Source: Candidatus Coproplasma excrementipullorum
Lineage (GTDB): Bacteria > Bacillota > Clostridia > Christensenellales > Borkfalkiaceae
Assembly: GCA_018714165.1 (NCBI GenBank)
Contig: DVNU01000018.1
Coordinates: 1 to 35,767 of the forward strand
Length of the DNA stretch: 35,767 nt
Direction: 5' to 3'
Below are positions 1-9,380 of the stretch, piece by piece. Position 1 is the stretch's first letter. Every line of letters begins with the position of its first letter. The notes beneath the pieces were generated by a model. It was not told the origin of the DNA and ran no database searches. It saw only the letters and a program-made list of their open reading frames with translations. The position numbers and the translations under genes are program-made.

Positions 1-61
1 TACAGTTTAGCACAGAGGAGCTTTTTTGTATACCTACGTAGGCTTGAAGCTAAAGCTATTT

Positions 62-80
62 CCACCTGCATAGCAGGTGG
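62..80. repeat. short perfect hairpin CCACCTGC-ATA-GCAGGTGG
   Basis: 8-bp perfect inverted repeat with 3-nt loop; function unclear. Confidence 0.5.
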
Positions 81-85
81 TTGAC

Positions 86-120
86 AAAGCGCTCGTTATT
101 TCAAAACGAGCGCTTTTCTG
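86..120 (+). terminator. intrinsic-terminator-like hairpin (AAAGCGCTCGTT / AACGAGCGCTTT followed by T-rich)
   Basis: 12-bp perfect stem, 7-nt loop, TTTTC tail. Confidence 0.6.
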
Positions 121-137
121 TATAAAACAAAGCAGGA

Positions 138-157
138 CGCGCACCTTACGGTGCGCG
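138..157 (-). terminator. hairpin CGCGCACC-TTAC-GGTGCGCG downstream of the FAD oxidoreductase operon
   Basis: 8-bp perfect stem between genes. Confidence 0.4.
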
Positions 158-299
158 CCCTTCAGAGAGAATATGAAAAAAGTTAAGTGTGGGTAATGTC
201 TTTAAAAAGCTTTATCTCTTGCTTGATTGTTGTTTCATTATAATTAATCAATGTGTAGTTTGTATGAAAACGCAATGATAATTTGATTATTCTTTAAAA

Positions 300-1835
300 T
301 TATTTAAATCTTTCAAACAGAGCCTCGGCAGTACGGATTCCGTCCGCCGCGGACGAGGTTATACCGCCTGAATATCCGCTCCCTTCGCCGCACGGATACA
401 AATTTTGCAGTAAAACACTTTGAAGTAAGGAATTCCTTAAAATTCTTACAGGGGATGAAAAGCGCGTCTCCACACCTGTCATCACGGCATGGGGCGAGGC
501 AAAGCCCTTTAAACGCTTGTCCATATCGGGAATGGCGACCTTTAAGGCCTCCACCGCCACTTTTGGCAAGACGCCATTAAGCGGCGCATAGGTTACGCCT
601 GCGGCATAGGTGGGTTTGACTTCGCCAAAGGCACCCGAAAGCTTATCTTGTGAAAAATCGCCGAAGGTTATGGCGGGGGCCCGGTAATTGCCGCCGCCCT
701 CCTCAAAGGCCCTACGCTCGATATCGCGCTGAAAGCGCATACCTGCAAACAAGTCGTCCGAACCGAAATCGGAGCGCCTCATCTGAACCATCAGGGCCGA
801 ATTTGAATTTTCGCCGTCGCGGGCGTACAGGCTCATGCCGTTGACTACCACCCCTCCCTTCTCGCTTGCAGCTGGAATAACTACTCCGCCGGGGCACATA
901 CAGAAGGTAAATACCGTGCGCTCGTGGGCGTGGGAGACTAATTTATAGTCGGCAGTCGGAAGGGTGACATAGCTCTTGCCATACTGAGCAAAACTTATGT
1001 CGCGGGCGAGATGCTCAATCCTGACGCCGACAGCAAAGTCGCGCGCCTCCATCTGCACACCGTATTTATCCAGCATTTCAAAGGTGTCGCGCGCAGAATG
1101 ACCTATTGCAAAGACGGCCGCATCGCACGTGATAGCTTTTGAAGAGCCGCCGCGGGTATCAGTGACATTCAGACCGACGAGTTTATCGCCGCTTATTTCC
1201 AGCCCGTCCACCCTGGCATTGAACAGAAATTTGCCGCCGTTCGCCGTTATATGCGCACGGATGTTGCGCAGAACGTCGTACAGCTTATCACTGCCCACGT
1301 GCGGTTTGTTGAGATATAAAATCTCCTCCGGCGCACCGAACTGCGCGAAGTACTTCAGCACATCGCGGTTGAATCCGTCGTGCGTCTGAGTGTTCAACTT
1401 GCCGTCCGAAAATGTCCCCGCACCTCCTTCACCGAACTGTACATTGCTTTCGGAATCGAGAATGCGGGTTGAATAAAATTTTTCGCAGGTGGCGCGGCGC
1501 TCCTCAACAGGCTGTCCGCGCTCTATAATGAGCGGTCTGAAACCGTGGTCAATCAGCCTGAGCGCACACATCAGCCCTGCGGGGCCGCTGCCGACTATGG
1601 CAATGCGCGGATTTGTACGCACCCTTTCGAAGGAAGGCGCGCTTTCACTCTCTTCTTCCTTGGAAAAAGCTATGGAATAAACCCATACAATATTGCTCTT
1701 GTCGCGGGCATCGAGAGATTTTTTGAGAATTTTGAAGTATTTTACGGGCGCGCCAAGGTTGCGCGAGGCAATTTTTAAAAGTTCGCTCTCCGACCGGGCG
1801 ACGGGCAGTTTTACGTTGTCGAGCCGCTTTATCAT
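300..1835 (-). CDS. FAD-dependent oxidoreductase (COG2509-like)
   Basis: GSGPAGLMCALRL dinucleotide-binding motif, FGEGGAGTFSDGKLNT and C-terminal YPCGEGSGYSGGITSSAADG typical of this family; likely start at MIKRLDN (1835), ATGA overlap with upstream gene. Confidence 0.85.
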   Translation of the reverse strand: MIKRLDNVKLPVARSESELLKIASRNLGAPVKYFKILKKSLDARDKSNIVWVYSIAFSKEEESESAPSFERVRTNPRIAIVGSGPAGLMCALRLIDHGFRPLIIERGQPVEERRATCEKFYSTRILDSESNVQFGEGGAGTFSDGKLNTQTHDGFNRDVLKYFAQFGAPEEILYLNKPHVGSDKLYDVLRNIRAHITANGGKFLFNARVDGLEISGDKLVGLNVTDTRGGSSKAITCDAAVFAIGHSARDTFEMLDKYGVQMEARDFAVGVRIEHLARDISFAQYGKSYVTLPTADYKLVSHAHERTVFTFCMCPGGVVIPAASEKGGVVVNGMSLYARDGENSNSALMVQMRRSDFGSDDLFAGMRFQRDIERRAFEEGGGNYRAPAITFGDFSQDKLSGAFGEVKPTYAAGVTYAPLNGVLPKVAVEALKVAIPDMDKRLKGFASPHAVMTGVETRFSSPVRILRNSLLQSVLLQNLYPCGEGSGYSGGITSSAADGIRTAEALFERFK

Positions 1836-2995
1836 ATACCCTCCGCTATGCTTTGGGCGGCGCGTACTCCGCTGGCAAACGCCCACAGAAGGTTATAACC
1901 GCCGCAGTCGCCGTCGACATCGACATATTCGCCGACAAGATACAGCCCCTTTACAAGCTTGCTCTGCATATCCTCGCCGATATCGGCACAGTCTATACCG
2001 CCGTGCGTGACCTGGGCATAGTCAAACCCCAGCGTTCCCGTCACGGTCAGACTGAAATTTTTGACCATATACGCAATATTCTCCGCCAAGGCGCCCGGAC
2101 AGCGCTTTATTATAGCGCGGCCGATCTGGTTGTGCAGAGTGCCCGAAAGCAGTTCGGAGGCAGGATAGCCTAGGGAAATTTTTCTGGCTATGTCGCGCAT
2201 GATTTCTTCGCGGCTGAAATCGGGCAAAAAGGCGAGGCATAATGTAACGTCTTTGAGCCCTGAGACGAGCGAGGAAATTTTAAATATGGCGTTGCCCGAA
2301 AGGCCGTAATCGGTGAATATAACGTCGCCGCGCGCACTGCCGAGCACGTTTTTGCCGCAATAGGCCGTAACTATGCAGTCGGCACGTATGCCCTTGAGCG
2401 TTTTGATGTGCGCAGTATCCGTTTTGAGCTGGACAAGCGAAGGATTGAGTGCCGTCAGCTTATGTCCCAGACTCTGCGCCAGTAAATATGCGGTGCCGTC
2501 CGTGCCGAACTGCTTCTGGGCCTTGCCGCCGCAGGCCAGCACGACCTTTGCCGCGCCCAGCTCCCTGCCGTCGGACAGCTTGAGAACAAATCCCCTCCTC
2601 ACTTGAGAGACCCTCGCGGGATTGATGAATGTGACGCCGCCCGAAAGTTCGCGGATGAGGCTGTCGGTCAGGGACGATGCCTGCCTGCCCGAAGGGTACA
2701 TTCTGCCCTCCTCGTCTGCGGCAAACAGGCAGTTGAACAGTGATGAAGGCAGGTTGTAGTTGCCGCCAATGACCTTCTGCGCGAGCGCAGAGCCGCCGCC
2801 GTGATAATTTGCAGGCGACAAATTGACGTTTGAAACGTTGCCCTGACCGTTGCCTGTGGCGGCCAGCTTTTTACCCAGCCGCTCGCAGGCATCGATTACA
2901 ACTACCGATATATCTTTATTTTTGCGCTTTAGAGTCAGTGCGCAGGCTAAACCCGACGCGCCGCCGCCGACTATTGCCACGTCATATCTTTGCAT
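1832..2995 (-). CDS. NAD(P)/FAD-dependent oxidoreductase, HI0933/YhiN (BaiN) family
   Basis: VAIVGGGASGLACALTL; GKKLAATGNGQGNVSN; C-terminal GLYLVGEYVDVDGDCGGYNLLWAFASG. Confidence 0.88.
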   Translation of the reverse strand: MQRYDVAIVGGGASGLACALTLKRKNKDISVVVIDACERLGKKLAATGNGQGNVSNVNLSPANYHGGGSALAQKVIGGNYNLPSSLFNCLFAADEEGRMYPSGRQASSLTDSLIRELSGGVTFINPARVSQVRRGFVLKLSDGRELGAAKVVLACGGKAQKQFGTDGTAYLLAQSLGHKLTALNPSLVQLKTDTAHIKTLKGIRADCIVTAYCGKNVLGSARGDVIFTDYGLSGNAIFKISSLVSGLKDVTLCLAFLPDFSREEIMRDIARKISLGYPASELLSGTLHNQIGRAIIKRCPGALAENIAYMVKNFSLTVTGTLGFDYAQVTHGGIDCADIGEDMQSKLVKGLYLVGEYVDVDGDCGGYNLLWAFASGVRAAQSIAEGI

Positions 2996-3003
2996 GGCTA
3001 TAT

Positions 3004-3031
3004 TTTATAATACGGCGGCGCAGTTTGTCAA
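3004..3031 (-). promoter_or_regulatory. promoter of HI0933-family gene (TTGACA-16-TATAAA), -10 8 nt from ATG
   Basis: TGTCAA at 3026-3031 and TTTATA at 3004-3009 on + strand; ATG at 2995. Confidence 0.6.
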
Positions 3032-3537
3032 TCGCTTATCCTGTCGAGAAGGTCAGTGAAGGCTTTGAGGTGCAATTTTTCGTCCTCAAGTATGCGGGCG
3101 ATAATATCCTTTACCCTGTCGTTGCGCAATCTGTCGAGCATATGGGCATAACTCATTACGGCGTGGCGCTCGGCGAGAATGTCGTCCTCTATCATATTTT
3201 TAAGCGAGCGCGAATAGCTTACAAATTTTGCCGAATAGAAGTTGAATGCCGCGGGCGGGCAGGCAGTATAGATGGGCTGGGCGCCGAGCGCGCATATTGT
3301 TTTGCCGAGAAGTTTCAGATGAATCATCTCGGCCACTGATATGCTGTCGATAAGCTCGGCATATTCGCTGAGCCCCTTGCTGTCGAACATTACGGCGTGG
3401 TAGTTGTACTGTAAAATTGAATTGAGTTCACCCGTCGACGAGGCGTATGCGGGAGAAATTATACGGAGAGCTCTGCAGTCGGGACAGATGCCTTCGGTTG
3501 TGGGATAGGGTTTATCGGCTATGAGAGGTTTGGGCAT
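3028..3537 (-). CDS. ferritin-like domain protein
   Basis: helical E..H repeats (AEMIHLKLLG, LAERHAVMSYAHML, LEDEKLHLKAF), N-terminal CPDC; start at MPKPLI preceded by AAGGAG. Confidence 0.65.
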   Translation of the reverse strand: MPKPLIADKPYPTTEGICPDCRALRIISPAYASSTGELNSILQYNYHAVMFDSKGLSEYAELIDSISVAEMIHLKLLGKTICALGAQPIYTACPPAAFNFYSAKFVSYSRSLKNMIEDDILAERHAVMSYAHMLDRLRNDRVKDIIARILEDEKLHLKAFTDLLDRISD

Positions 3538-3649
3538 AAAAAAAGGCTCCTTGATACTTGACTTTACTATCAAAATATTCAAAGAGCACTTTATTTTGTG
3601 CGGGTCGGCTACTCCTTAAAGAGCGCCGCTACACGATTGCCATTATTTT

Positions 3650-3679
3650 GCGCGCGGCGGCAAATTTGCCGCCGCGCGC
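3650..3679. terminator. 30-nt perfect palindrome GCGCGCGGCGGCAAATTTGCCGCCGCGCGC after uvrA
   Basis: perfect inverted repeat in intergenic region. Confidence 0.65.
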
Positions 3680-3688
3680 AGACTTAAA

Positions 3689-6508
3689 TTAAACGTTTAA
3701 AATTTTCTTCAAGAACTGACCCGTGTAACTTGCGGGATTTTGCGCAACCTCTTCGGGTGAGCCCGTGGCGACTATCGTGCCGCCGCCGTCACCACCTTCG
3801 GGGCCGAGGTCTATGATATAATCGGCCGTCTTTATGACATCGAGGTTGTGCTCGATGACGAGCACGGTGTTGCCGCCTTCGCGCAGGCGTGCAAGAATTT
3901 TTACGAGCTTGTCGACGTCGTAACTGTGCAAACCTGTGGTGGGTTCATCGAGAATATAGAATGTCTTGCCCGTGGAGCGCTTTGACAACTCGGTGGCGAG
4001 CTTGACCCTCTGTGCCTCGCCGCCCGAAAGAGTGGTCGAGCTCTGGCCGAGCTTGATATATCCCAGGCCGACATCGCACAATGTCTGGATTTTATTGTGA
4101 ATCGCCGTTACGGGTTTGAAGAATTCGGCCGCCTCCTCGCAGGTCATATCGAGAACATCGGCGATTGATTTGCCCTTGTACTTTACCTCCAGCGTCTCGC
4201 GGTTGTAGCGCTTACCGCCGCACACCTCGCAGGGGACGAAGATGTCGGGTAAAAAGTGCATGGCAATCTGCAAAATGCCGTCGCCCTGGCAGTGCTCGCA
4301 CCTGCCGCCCGCGACATTGAAGGAGAACCTGCCCGACTTATACCCCCTCTCCTTGGCGTCGGGAGTGGCGGCGAACAGGTCGCGGATGGGCTGGAACACG
4401 CCCGTGTAAGTTGCGGGGTTGGAGCGGGGCGTTCTGCCTATGGGTTGCTGGTCTATGGCGATGACCTTGTCGAAATACTCCAGGCCCTCGAAGGAGTCGG
4501 CGTCGCCCAGTTTCTGGCGGGCGCCGTTCAGATTGTTTGCCAGGTAGGGATAGACAATTTCGTTGACAAACGACGACTTGCCGCTGCCCGAAACGCCCGT
4601 CACTGCGGTGATCAGCCCCGCGGGAACGGAGATATCTATATTCTTTAAGTTGTTCTGACGGCAACCGTGCACCTTGAGCCAGCGACCATCAGGCTTTTTT
4701 CTCACTGTCGGCACTTCTATTTTGCGCCTGCCTGCCAAAAAGTCGCCCGTGATGGACTTGGGCTCGTTCATGATATCCTCTTGTGTGCCGCAGGCCACGA
4801 CTTCGCCGCCGTGCACGCCCGCCATGGGGCCGATATCAACTATATAGTCGGCCGCCCTTATGGTGTCCTCATCGTGCTCCACGACAATGAGTGTATTGCC
4901 TATGTCGCGCAGGCCCTCAAGAGACTTTAAGAGCTTTTCGTTGTCGCGCTGGTGCAAACCTATAGAGGGCTCGTCGAGAATGTACAGCACGCCTGTGAGC
5001 GCACTGCCAATCTGAGTGGCCAGCCTTATGCGCTGGCTCTCTCCGCCCGAGAGGGTGGCCGCATTGCGCGAAAGCGTGAGATAGCCCAGACCGACATCCT
5101 CAAGGAAGTTTATGCGGTTGTCTATCTCCTTGATTATGCTGTCAGCAATCATATGCTCGGTCTTGTTGAAGAAGGAGAAGTCGGAAAACTTCTTTAAGTC
5201 ATCCACCGACATATCGCACACCTCGGCTATATTCTTGCCGCCGACAGTGACGGCCAGTGCCTCCTTTTTGAGCCTCTTGCCGTGACAGCAGGGACACTCG
5301 GCAGTGCGCATATAGCGCTCGATGTCCCACTTTACGCTCTCGGACTGGGTCTGGTTGTAGCGGCGCTGAAGGTTGGCTGCAAAGCCCTCCCAAGCCGACT
5401 TATAGCTGGTTGAGAATGTGCGCGAGGAGTAATCCATTGCAATCTTTTCGCCGCCGTTGCCCCACATAAGCATATCGTAAATACCTTCGGGCAAATCCTT
5501 TACAGGCACATCGAGGGAAAACCCGTAGGCCTTGGACAGCGAATTGAGATGCATCTGCGTTACGGTGGATGAGTCGAGGTTCCAGCCGCTTATTTTAATT
5601 GCGCCCTCGCGCAGAGTCTTGCTTTTATCGGGGCATATCAAATCGGGATCTATCGACTGAGTGAAGCCCAGGCCCGAACATTCGGGGCAGGCGCCCCAGG
5701 GCGTGTTGAAGGAGAATAAGCGGGGCTCTATCTCCTCTATTGAGATGCCGCAGTCGGGGCAGGCGTATTTGGAGGAATAGAGCTCCTCCTTGTCGTCACA
5801 GTCGATGACGACGAGACCGTCGGCGAGTTTAAGGGCGTTTTCAAGACTGTCCGTCAGTCTCTTCAAAATGCCGTCCTTGATTACCAGCCTGTCGACGACT
5901 ACAGAGATGTTGTGGCGGATATTCTTCTCCAGATGAATTTCTTCCTGCAAATCGTAGACTATGCCGTCTATTTTTACCCTGCCGTAACCGCTCTTTTTAT
6001 ACGAGGCCAGCTCCTTTACGTACTCGCCCTTTTTGCCGCGCACGACGGGTGCCTCCACCATAATCTTGCTGCCGGCAGGCATGAGCATTACCCTGTCGGC
6101 AATTTCGTCGACAGACTGACGGCGTATCTCCCGCCCGCACTTGGGGCAATGGGGAACGCCCACGCGCGCGAACAGCAGACGGAAATAATCGTAAATTTCC
6201 GTAACCGTGCCCACCGTTGAACGGGGGTTGCGCGAAGTCGTCTTCTGGTCAATGGAAATTGCGGGCGAAAGTCCGTCTATTGACTCTACGTCGGGTTTTT
6301 CCATCTGACCCAAAAACTGGCGGGCGTAGGAGGACAGACTTTCGATATACCTCCTCTGCCCCTCTGCAAATATTGTATCGAAGGCGAGCGTCGATTTGCC
6401 GCTGCCCGAAAGTCCCGTGAACACAGTTAAAGTGTTGCGGGGGATATGCACATCTATATTCTTTAAATTATTTTCCTTTGCGCCTTTTACAAAAATTTCT
6501 TCTTTCAT
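3689..6508 (-). CDS. uvrA: excinuclease ABC subunit UvrA
   Basis: GLSGSGKSTLAFDTIFAEGQRRYIESLSSYARQFLGQM, Zn-finger CPxC motifs, two ABC signatures (LSGGESQRIRLATQIGS, LSGGEAQRVKLATEL). Confidence 0.98.
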   Translation of the reverse strand: MKEEIFVKGAKENNLKNIDVHIPRNTLTVFTGLSGSGKSTLAFDTIFAEGQRRYIESLSSYARQFLGQMEKPDVESIDGLSPAISIDQKTTSRNPRSTVGTVTEIYDYFRLLFARVGVPHCPKCGREIRRQSVDEIADRVMLMPAGSKIMVEAPVVRGKKGEYVKELASYKKSGYGRVKIDGIVYDLQEEIHLEKNIRHNISVVVDRLVIKDGILKRLTDSLENALKLADGLVVIDCDDKEELYSSKYACPDCGISIEEIEPRLFSFNTPWGACPECSGLGFTQSIDPDLICPDKSKTLREGAIKISGWNLDSSTVTQMHLNSLSKAYGFSLDVPVKDLPEGIYDMLMWGNGGEKIAMDYSSRTFSTSYKSAWEGFAANLQRRYNQTQSESVKWDIERYMRTAECPCCHGKRLKKEALAVTVGGKNIAEVCDMSVDDLKKFSDFSFFNKTEHMIADSIIKEIDNRINFLEDVGLGYLTLSRNAATLSGGESQRIRLATQIGSALTGVLYILDEPSIGLHQRDNEKLLKSLEGLRDIGNTLIVVEHDEDTIRAADYIVDIGPMAGVHGGEVVACGTQEDIMNEPKSITGDFLAGRRKIEVPTVRKKPDGRWLKVHGCRQNNLKNIDISVPAGLITAVTGVSGSGKSSFVNEIVYPYLANNLNGARQKLGDADSFEGLEYFDKVIAIDQQPIGRTPRSNPATYTGVFQPIRDLFAATPDAKERGYKSGRFSFNVAGGRCEHCQGDGILQIAMHFLPDIFVPCEVCGGKRYNRETLEVKYKGKSIADVLDMTCEEAAEFFKPVTAIHNKIQTLCDVGLGYIKLGQSSTTLSGGEAQRVKLATELSKRSTGKTFYILDEPTTGLHSYDVDKLVKILARLREGGNTVLVIEHNLDVIKTADYIIDLGPEGGDGGGTIVATGSPEEVAQNPASYTGQFLKKILNV

Positions 6509-6535
6509 ATCTGTGTTATTGACGTAAAAATATAT

Positions 6536-8533
6536 TTAATCCTTCTTTTTTACCGACCCCTTTCCGGCCGTCATCATTCTCTTCTTCAGTTGTGAAATAG
6601 CATCGCGAATCTCTATGGCGCGTTCGAAGTCTAGCTGGGAGGATGCCACCTTCATCAAAGCCTTTAATTTTTCTATCTCGGCGGGGATATCCTGAAGCTT
6701 TATGTCGTCGCCCGCCTTCTTTTTAGTAGTAATGCCGAGGTCAATTTTTATGTCCTTGATAATCGTTTTGGGCACTATGCCGTGCTCTTTGTTGTATGCG
6801 TCCTGAATGGCGCGGCGGCGGTTGGTCTCGTCTATCGCCCTCTTCATGCTGCCCGTCATCTCGTCGGCGTACATTATAACTCTGCCCTCGGCATTGCGCG
6901 CGGCGCGGCCTATGGTCTGGACGAGTGAAGTTTCGCTCCTCAAAAAGCCCTCTTTATCGGCATCCAGAATTGCGACGAGCTTGACTTCGGGCAGGTCTAG
7001 TCCCTCTCTTAAGAGGTTGATGCCGCAGAGAATGTCAAACTCGCCCGAACGCAGTCCGTTTATTATGTCGATGCGCTCCAGTGCGTCGATATCAGAGTGC
7101 ATATAGCGCACCTTGAGGCCGTGCTCCTTTAAATAGTCTGTGAGGCTTTCGGCCATTTTTTTAGTCATGGTGGTGACGAGCACGCGGCCCTGGGTGGCGA
7201 GAACCTTTTTGATTTCGCCTAAAAGATCGTCTATCTGGCCCTTTGTGGGGCGTATTTCGACCTGAGGATCCAAGAGGCCCGTGGGGCGGATGAGCTGTTC
7301 CACCACCTGCCCCGCCTCCCCCAGTTCGTAGGGTGCGGGCGTGGCTGAAACACAGATGAGCTGTGGCACGCGCGCGTCGAACTCTTCAAAAGTCAAAGGT
7401 CTGTTGTCATAGGCCGACTTTAAGCGGAAGCCGTAATTTACAAGATTGTCCTTGCGCGAGCGGTCGCCGTGATACATGGCGCGTATCTGCGGTATGGTCA
7501 TGTGGCTCTCGTCTATGAACACGAGAAAATTATTCTTGGGAAAGTAATCAAGAAGGGTGAACGATGGCTCGCCGGGGCTTCTGCCGTCGAAATAGCGCGA
7601 ATAATTTTCCACGCCCGAACAGTAGCCTATCTCCCTCATCATCTCAAGATCATAGGTGGTACGCTGTTCGAGGCGCTGGGCCTCAAGCAGTTTGCCTTCG
7701 TCGCGGAAGGCCTTTACCTCATCGTGCATATCGCGCTCTATCATTGAAAGGGCGCTTTGCATTTTGTCGCTGCCGACGGCATACTGGCTGGCGGGGAAGA
7801 TCAATACGTGTTTGAGCTCGGAAATTATTGTGCCGGTGAGCGCCTCCTCTTCACATATTCTGTCTATCTCATCGCCGAAAAACTCGACGCGTATTGCAAC
7901 TTCAGAATTGGACGCGGGAAAAATCTCTACTATATCGCCGCGCACGCGGAAGGACGAGCGCTGAAAATCGATATCTCTGCGCTGGTACTGAATCTCCACA
8001 AGGTTGCGCAGAAGCGCGTCGCGCTCCAGCTCCATTCCGGGGCGGAGTGAAATTGCAAGGCGGAAGTATTCTTCGGGCGCGCCCAAACCGTATATACAGG
8101 AGACAGAGGCGACTACTATTACATCGTCCCTTTCACCGAGCGAGCTCGTGGCAGAGTTGCGGAGCTTGTCTATCTCGTCGTTTAGGCTCATATCCTTTTC
8201 GATATACGTATCGGTTGAGGGAATGTAGCTTTCGGGCTGATAATAGTCGTAGTATGACACAAAGTATTCCACCCTGTTTTCAGGGAAGAACTCCTTGAAT
8301 TCGTTGCACAGCTGGGCGGCGAGCGTCTTGTTGTGGGCGATGACGAGCGTTGGGCGGTTGACGTTTGCAATAACGTTTGCCATAGTGAAGGTCTTGCCCG
8401 AACCCGTAACACCCACGAGCACCTGTGTGCGGATACCGTCCAGCACGCCCTCGGTGAGATGTGCTATGGCCTGCGGCTGGTCGCCCGTAGGTTTGAATTT
8501 TGAATGTAACTTGAATTGCATAATTTTAAACAA
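6536..8533 (-). CDS. uvrB: excinuclease ABC subunit UvrB
   Basis: [36 protein letters not shown] hairpin, C-terminal UVR motif. Confidence 0.98.
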   Translation of the reverse strand: MFKIMQFKLHSKFKPTGDQPQAIAHLTEGVLDGIRTQVLVGVTGSGKTFTMANVIANVNRPTLVIAHNKTLAAQLCNEFKEFFPENRVEYFVSYYDYYQPESYIPSTDTYIEKDMSLNDEIDKLRNSATSSLGERDDVIVVASVSCIYGLGAPEEYFRLAISLRPGMELERDALLRNLVEIQYQRRDIDFQRSSFRVRGDIVEIFPASNSEVAIRVEFFGDEIDRICEEEALTGTIISELKHVLIFPASQYAVGSDKMQSALSMIERDMHDEVKAFRDEGKLLEAQRLEQRTTYDLEMMREIGYCSGVENYSRYFDGRSPGEPSFTLLDYFPKNNFLVFIDESHMTIPQIRAMYHGDRSRKDNLVNYGFRLKSAYDNRPLTFEEFDARVPQLICVSATPAPYELGEAGQVVEQLIRPTGLLDPQVEIRPTKGQIDDLLGEIKKVLATQGRVLVTTMTKKMAESLTDYLKEHGLKVRYMHSDIDALERIDIINGLRSGEFDILCGINLLREGLDLPEVKLVAILDADKEGFLRSETSLVQTIGRAARNAEGRVIMYADEMTGSMKRAIDETNRRRAIQDAYNKEHGIVPKTIIKDIKIDLGITTKKKAGDDIKLQDIPAEIEKLKALMKVASSQLDFERAIEIRDAISQLKKRMMTAGKGSVKKKD

Positions 8534-8539
8534 ATGTTT
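8528..8539 (-). promoter_or_regulatory. operator-like AAAC-N4-GTTT (AAACATTTGTTT on - strand), candidate LexA/SOS box of uvrB
   Basis: 4-bp inverted repeat with 4-nt spacer, 6 nt downstream of -10; matches the GAAC-N4-GTTC LexA pattern at the AAC/GTT core. Confidence 0.5.
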
Positions 8540-8545
8540 TTAAAC

Positions 8546-8575
8546 ATTATACACCGCGCGCGACAACTTTGTCAA
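8546..8575 (-). promoter_or_regulatory. uvrB promoter TTGACA-18-TATAAT
   Basis: TGTCAA 8570-8575 and ATTATA 8546-8551 on + strand. Confidence 0.75.
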
Positions 8576-8590
8576 GCGCGCGGGGTGCGT

Positions 8591-9307
8591 TTAATGGCTG
8601 TTGATTAAGTCCTTAATGACCTCCCCCGCCATTATGAGGCCGGCGACGGAGGGCACAAAGGAACAGCTTGCCGGCGACGGTCTGCCCGAAACGCGCTTTT
8701 CGGTTACGCTTATATCGGCCGCGGAGGGCAATTCTTTTGAATACACAACTTTGAGCGCCCTTACCCCAGCCCTCTTTAACTGCGAGCGCATTGTGCGGGC
8801 GAGGGGACAGACGGAAGTCTTGTATATATCCGTCACTTCAAAGGCGGTAGGGTCGAGTTTGTTGCCCGTACCCATGCAGGAGATTATCTTTACGCCCGCC
8901 TCCTGCGCGTGAAGGGCGAGCGAAACCTTTGCCGCCACCGTATCGACGGCGTCTACTATATAGTCGTACTGCGAAAAGTCAAAGAGGTGCGCGCTCTCCT
9001 CGGTGTAAAAGACATTGTGCACCTGCACGCGGGCCAAGGGGTTGATGTCGAGCACACGCTTTTTTGCAACCTCCGTCTTGGGCACGCCTATCGTCGAATA
9101 AAGGGCGAGAATCTGACGGTTGAGGTTGGTGATGTCCACCACGTCGTTATCTACAAGGTCGAAGGCGCCAACACCGCCGCGGGCGAGCGCTTCGAGGCAG
9201 TAGCCTCCCACCCCGCCCAGGCCGAAGAGCGCAACGCGGCACTTTGCAAGTTTTTGCACGGCATCTTCGCCAAGCAGTGCGGCCGTGCGCGAAAAAGCTT
9301 TATCCAT
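8591..9307 (-). CDS. tcdA: tRNA threonylcarbamoyladenosine dehydratase (TcdA/CsdL, ThiF/E1-like)
   Basis: GLGGVGGYCLEALARGGVG, NLNRQILAL, D.VD.V..K, SCMGTGNKLDPT. Confidence 0.93.
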   Translation of the reverse strand: MDKAFSRTAALLGEDAVQKLAKCRVALFGLGGVGGYCLEALARGGVGAFDLVDNDVVDITNLNRQILALYSTIGVPKTEVAKKRVLDINPLARVQVHNVFYTEESAHLFDFSQYDYIVDAVDTVAAKVSLALHAQEAGVKIISCMGTGNKLDPTAFEVTDIYKTSVCPLARTMRSQLKRAGVRALKVVYSKELPSAADISVTEKRVSGRPSPASCSFVPSVAGLIMAGEVIKDLINSH

Positions 9308-9313
9308 GCCTTA

Positions 9314-9342
9314 ATTATATCACCATTTTGCAATTAAATCAA
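9314..9342 (-). promoter_or_regulatory. tcdA promoter TTGATT-17-TATAAT, -10 6 nt from ATG
   Basis: ATTATA at 9314-9319 on + strand; ATG at 9307; no Shine-Dalgarno in the gap. Confidence 0.6.
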
Positions 9343-9346
9343 ACTT

Positions 9347-9375
9347 AAAGCCGCCCGCTGTTGCGGGCGGCTTTA
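9347..9375 (-). terminator. terminator of two-component operon (AAAGCCGCCCGC / GCGGGCGGCTTT)
   Basis: strong GC stem with A/T flanks. Confidence 0.75.
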
Positions 9376-9380
9376 AACAA

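Noticed and set aside
4256-4648. + strand ORF inside uvrA (and the similar ones inside uvrB, mrp, prs)
   Set aside because: Shadow frames of highly conserved genes; no SD or domain support.
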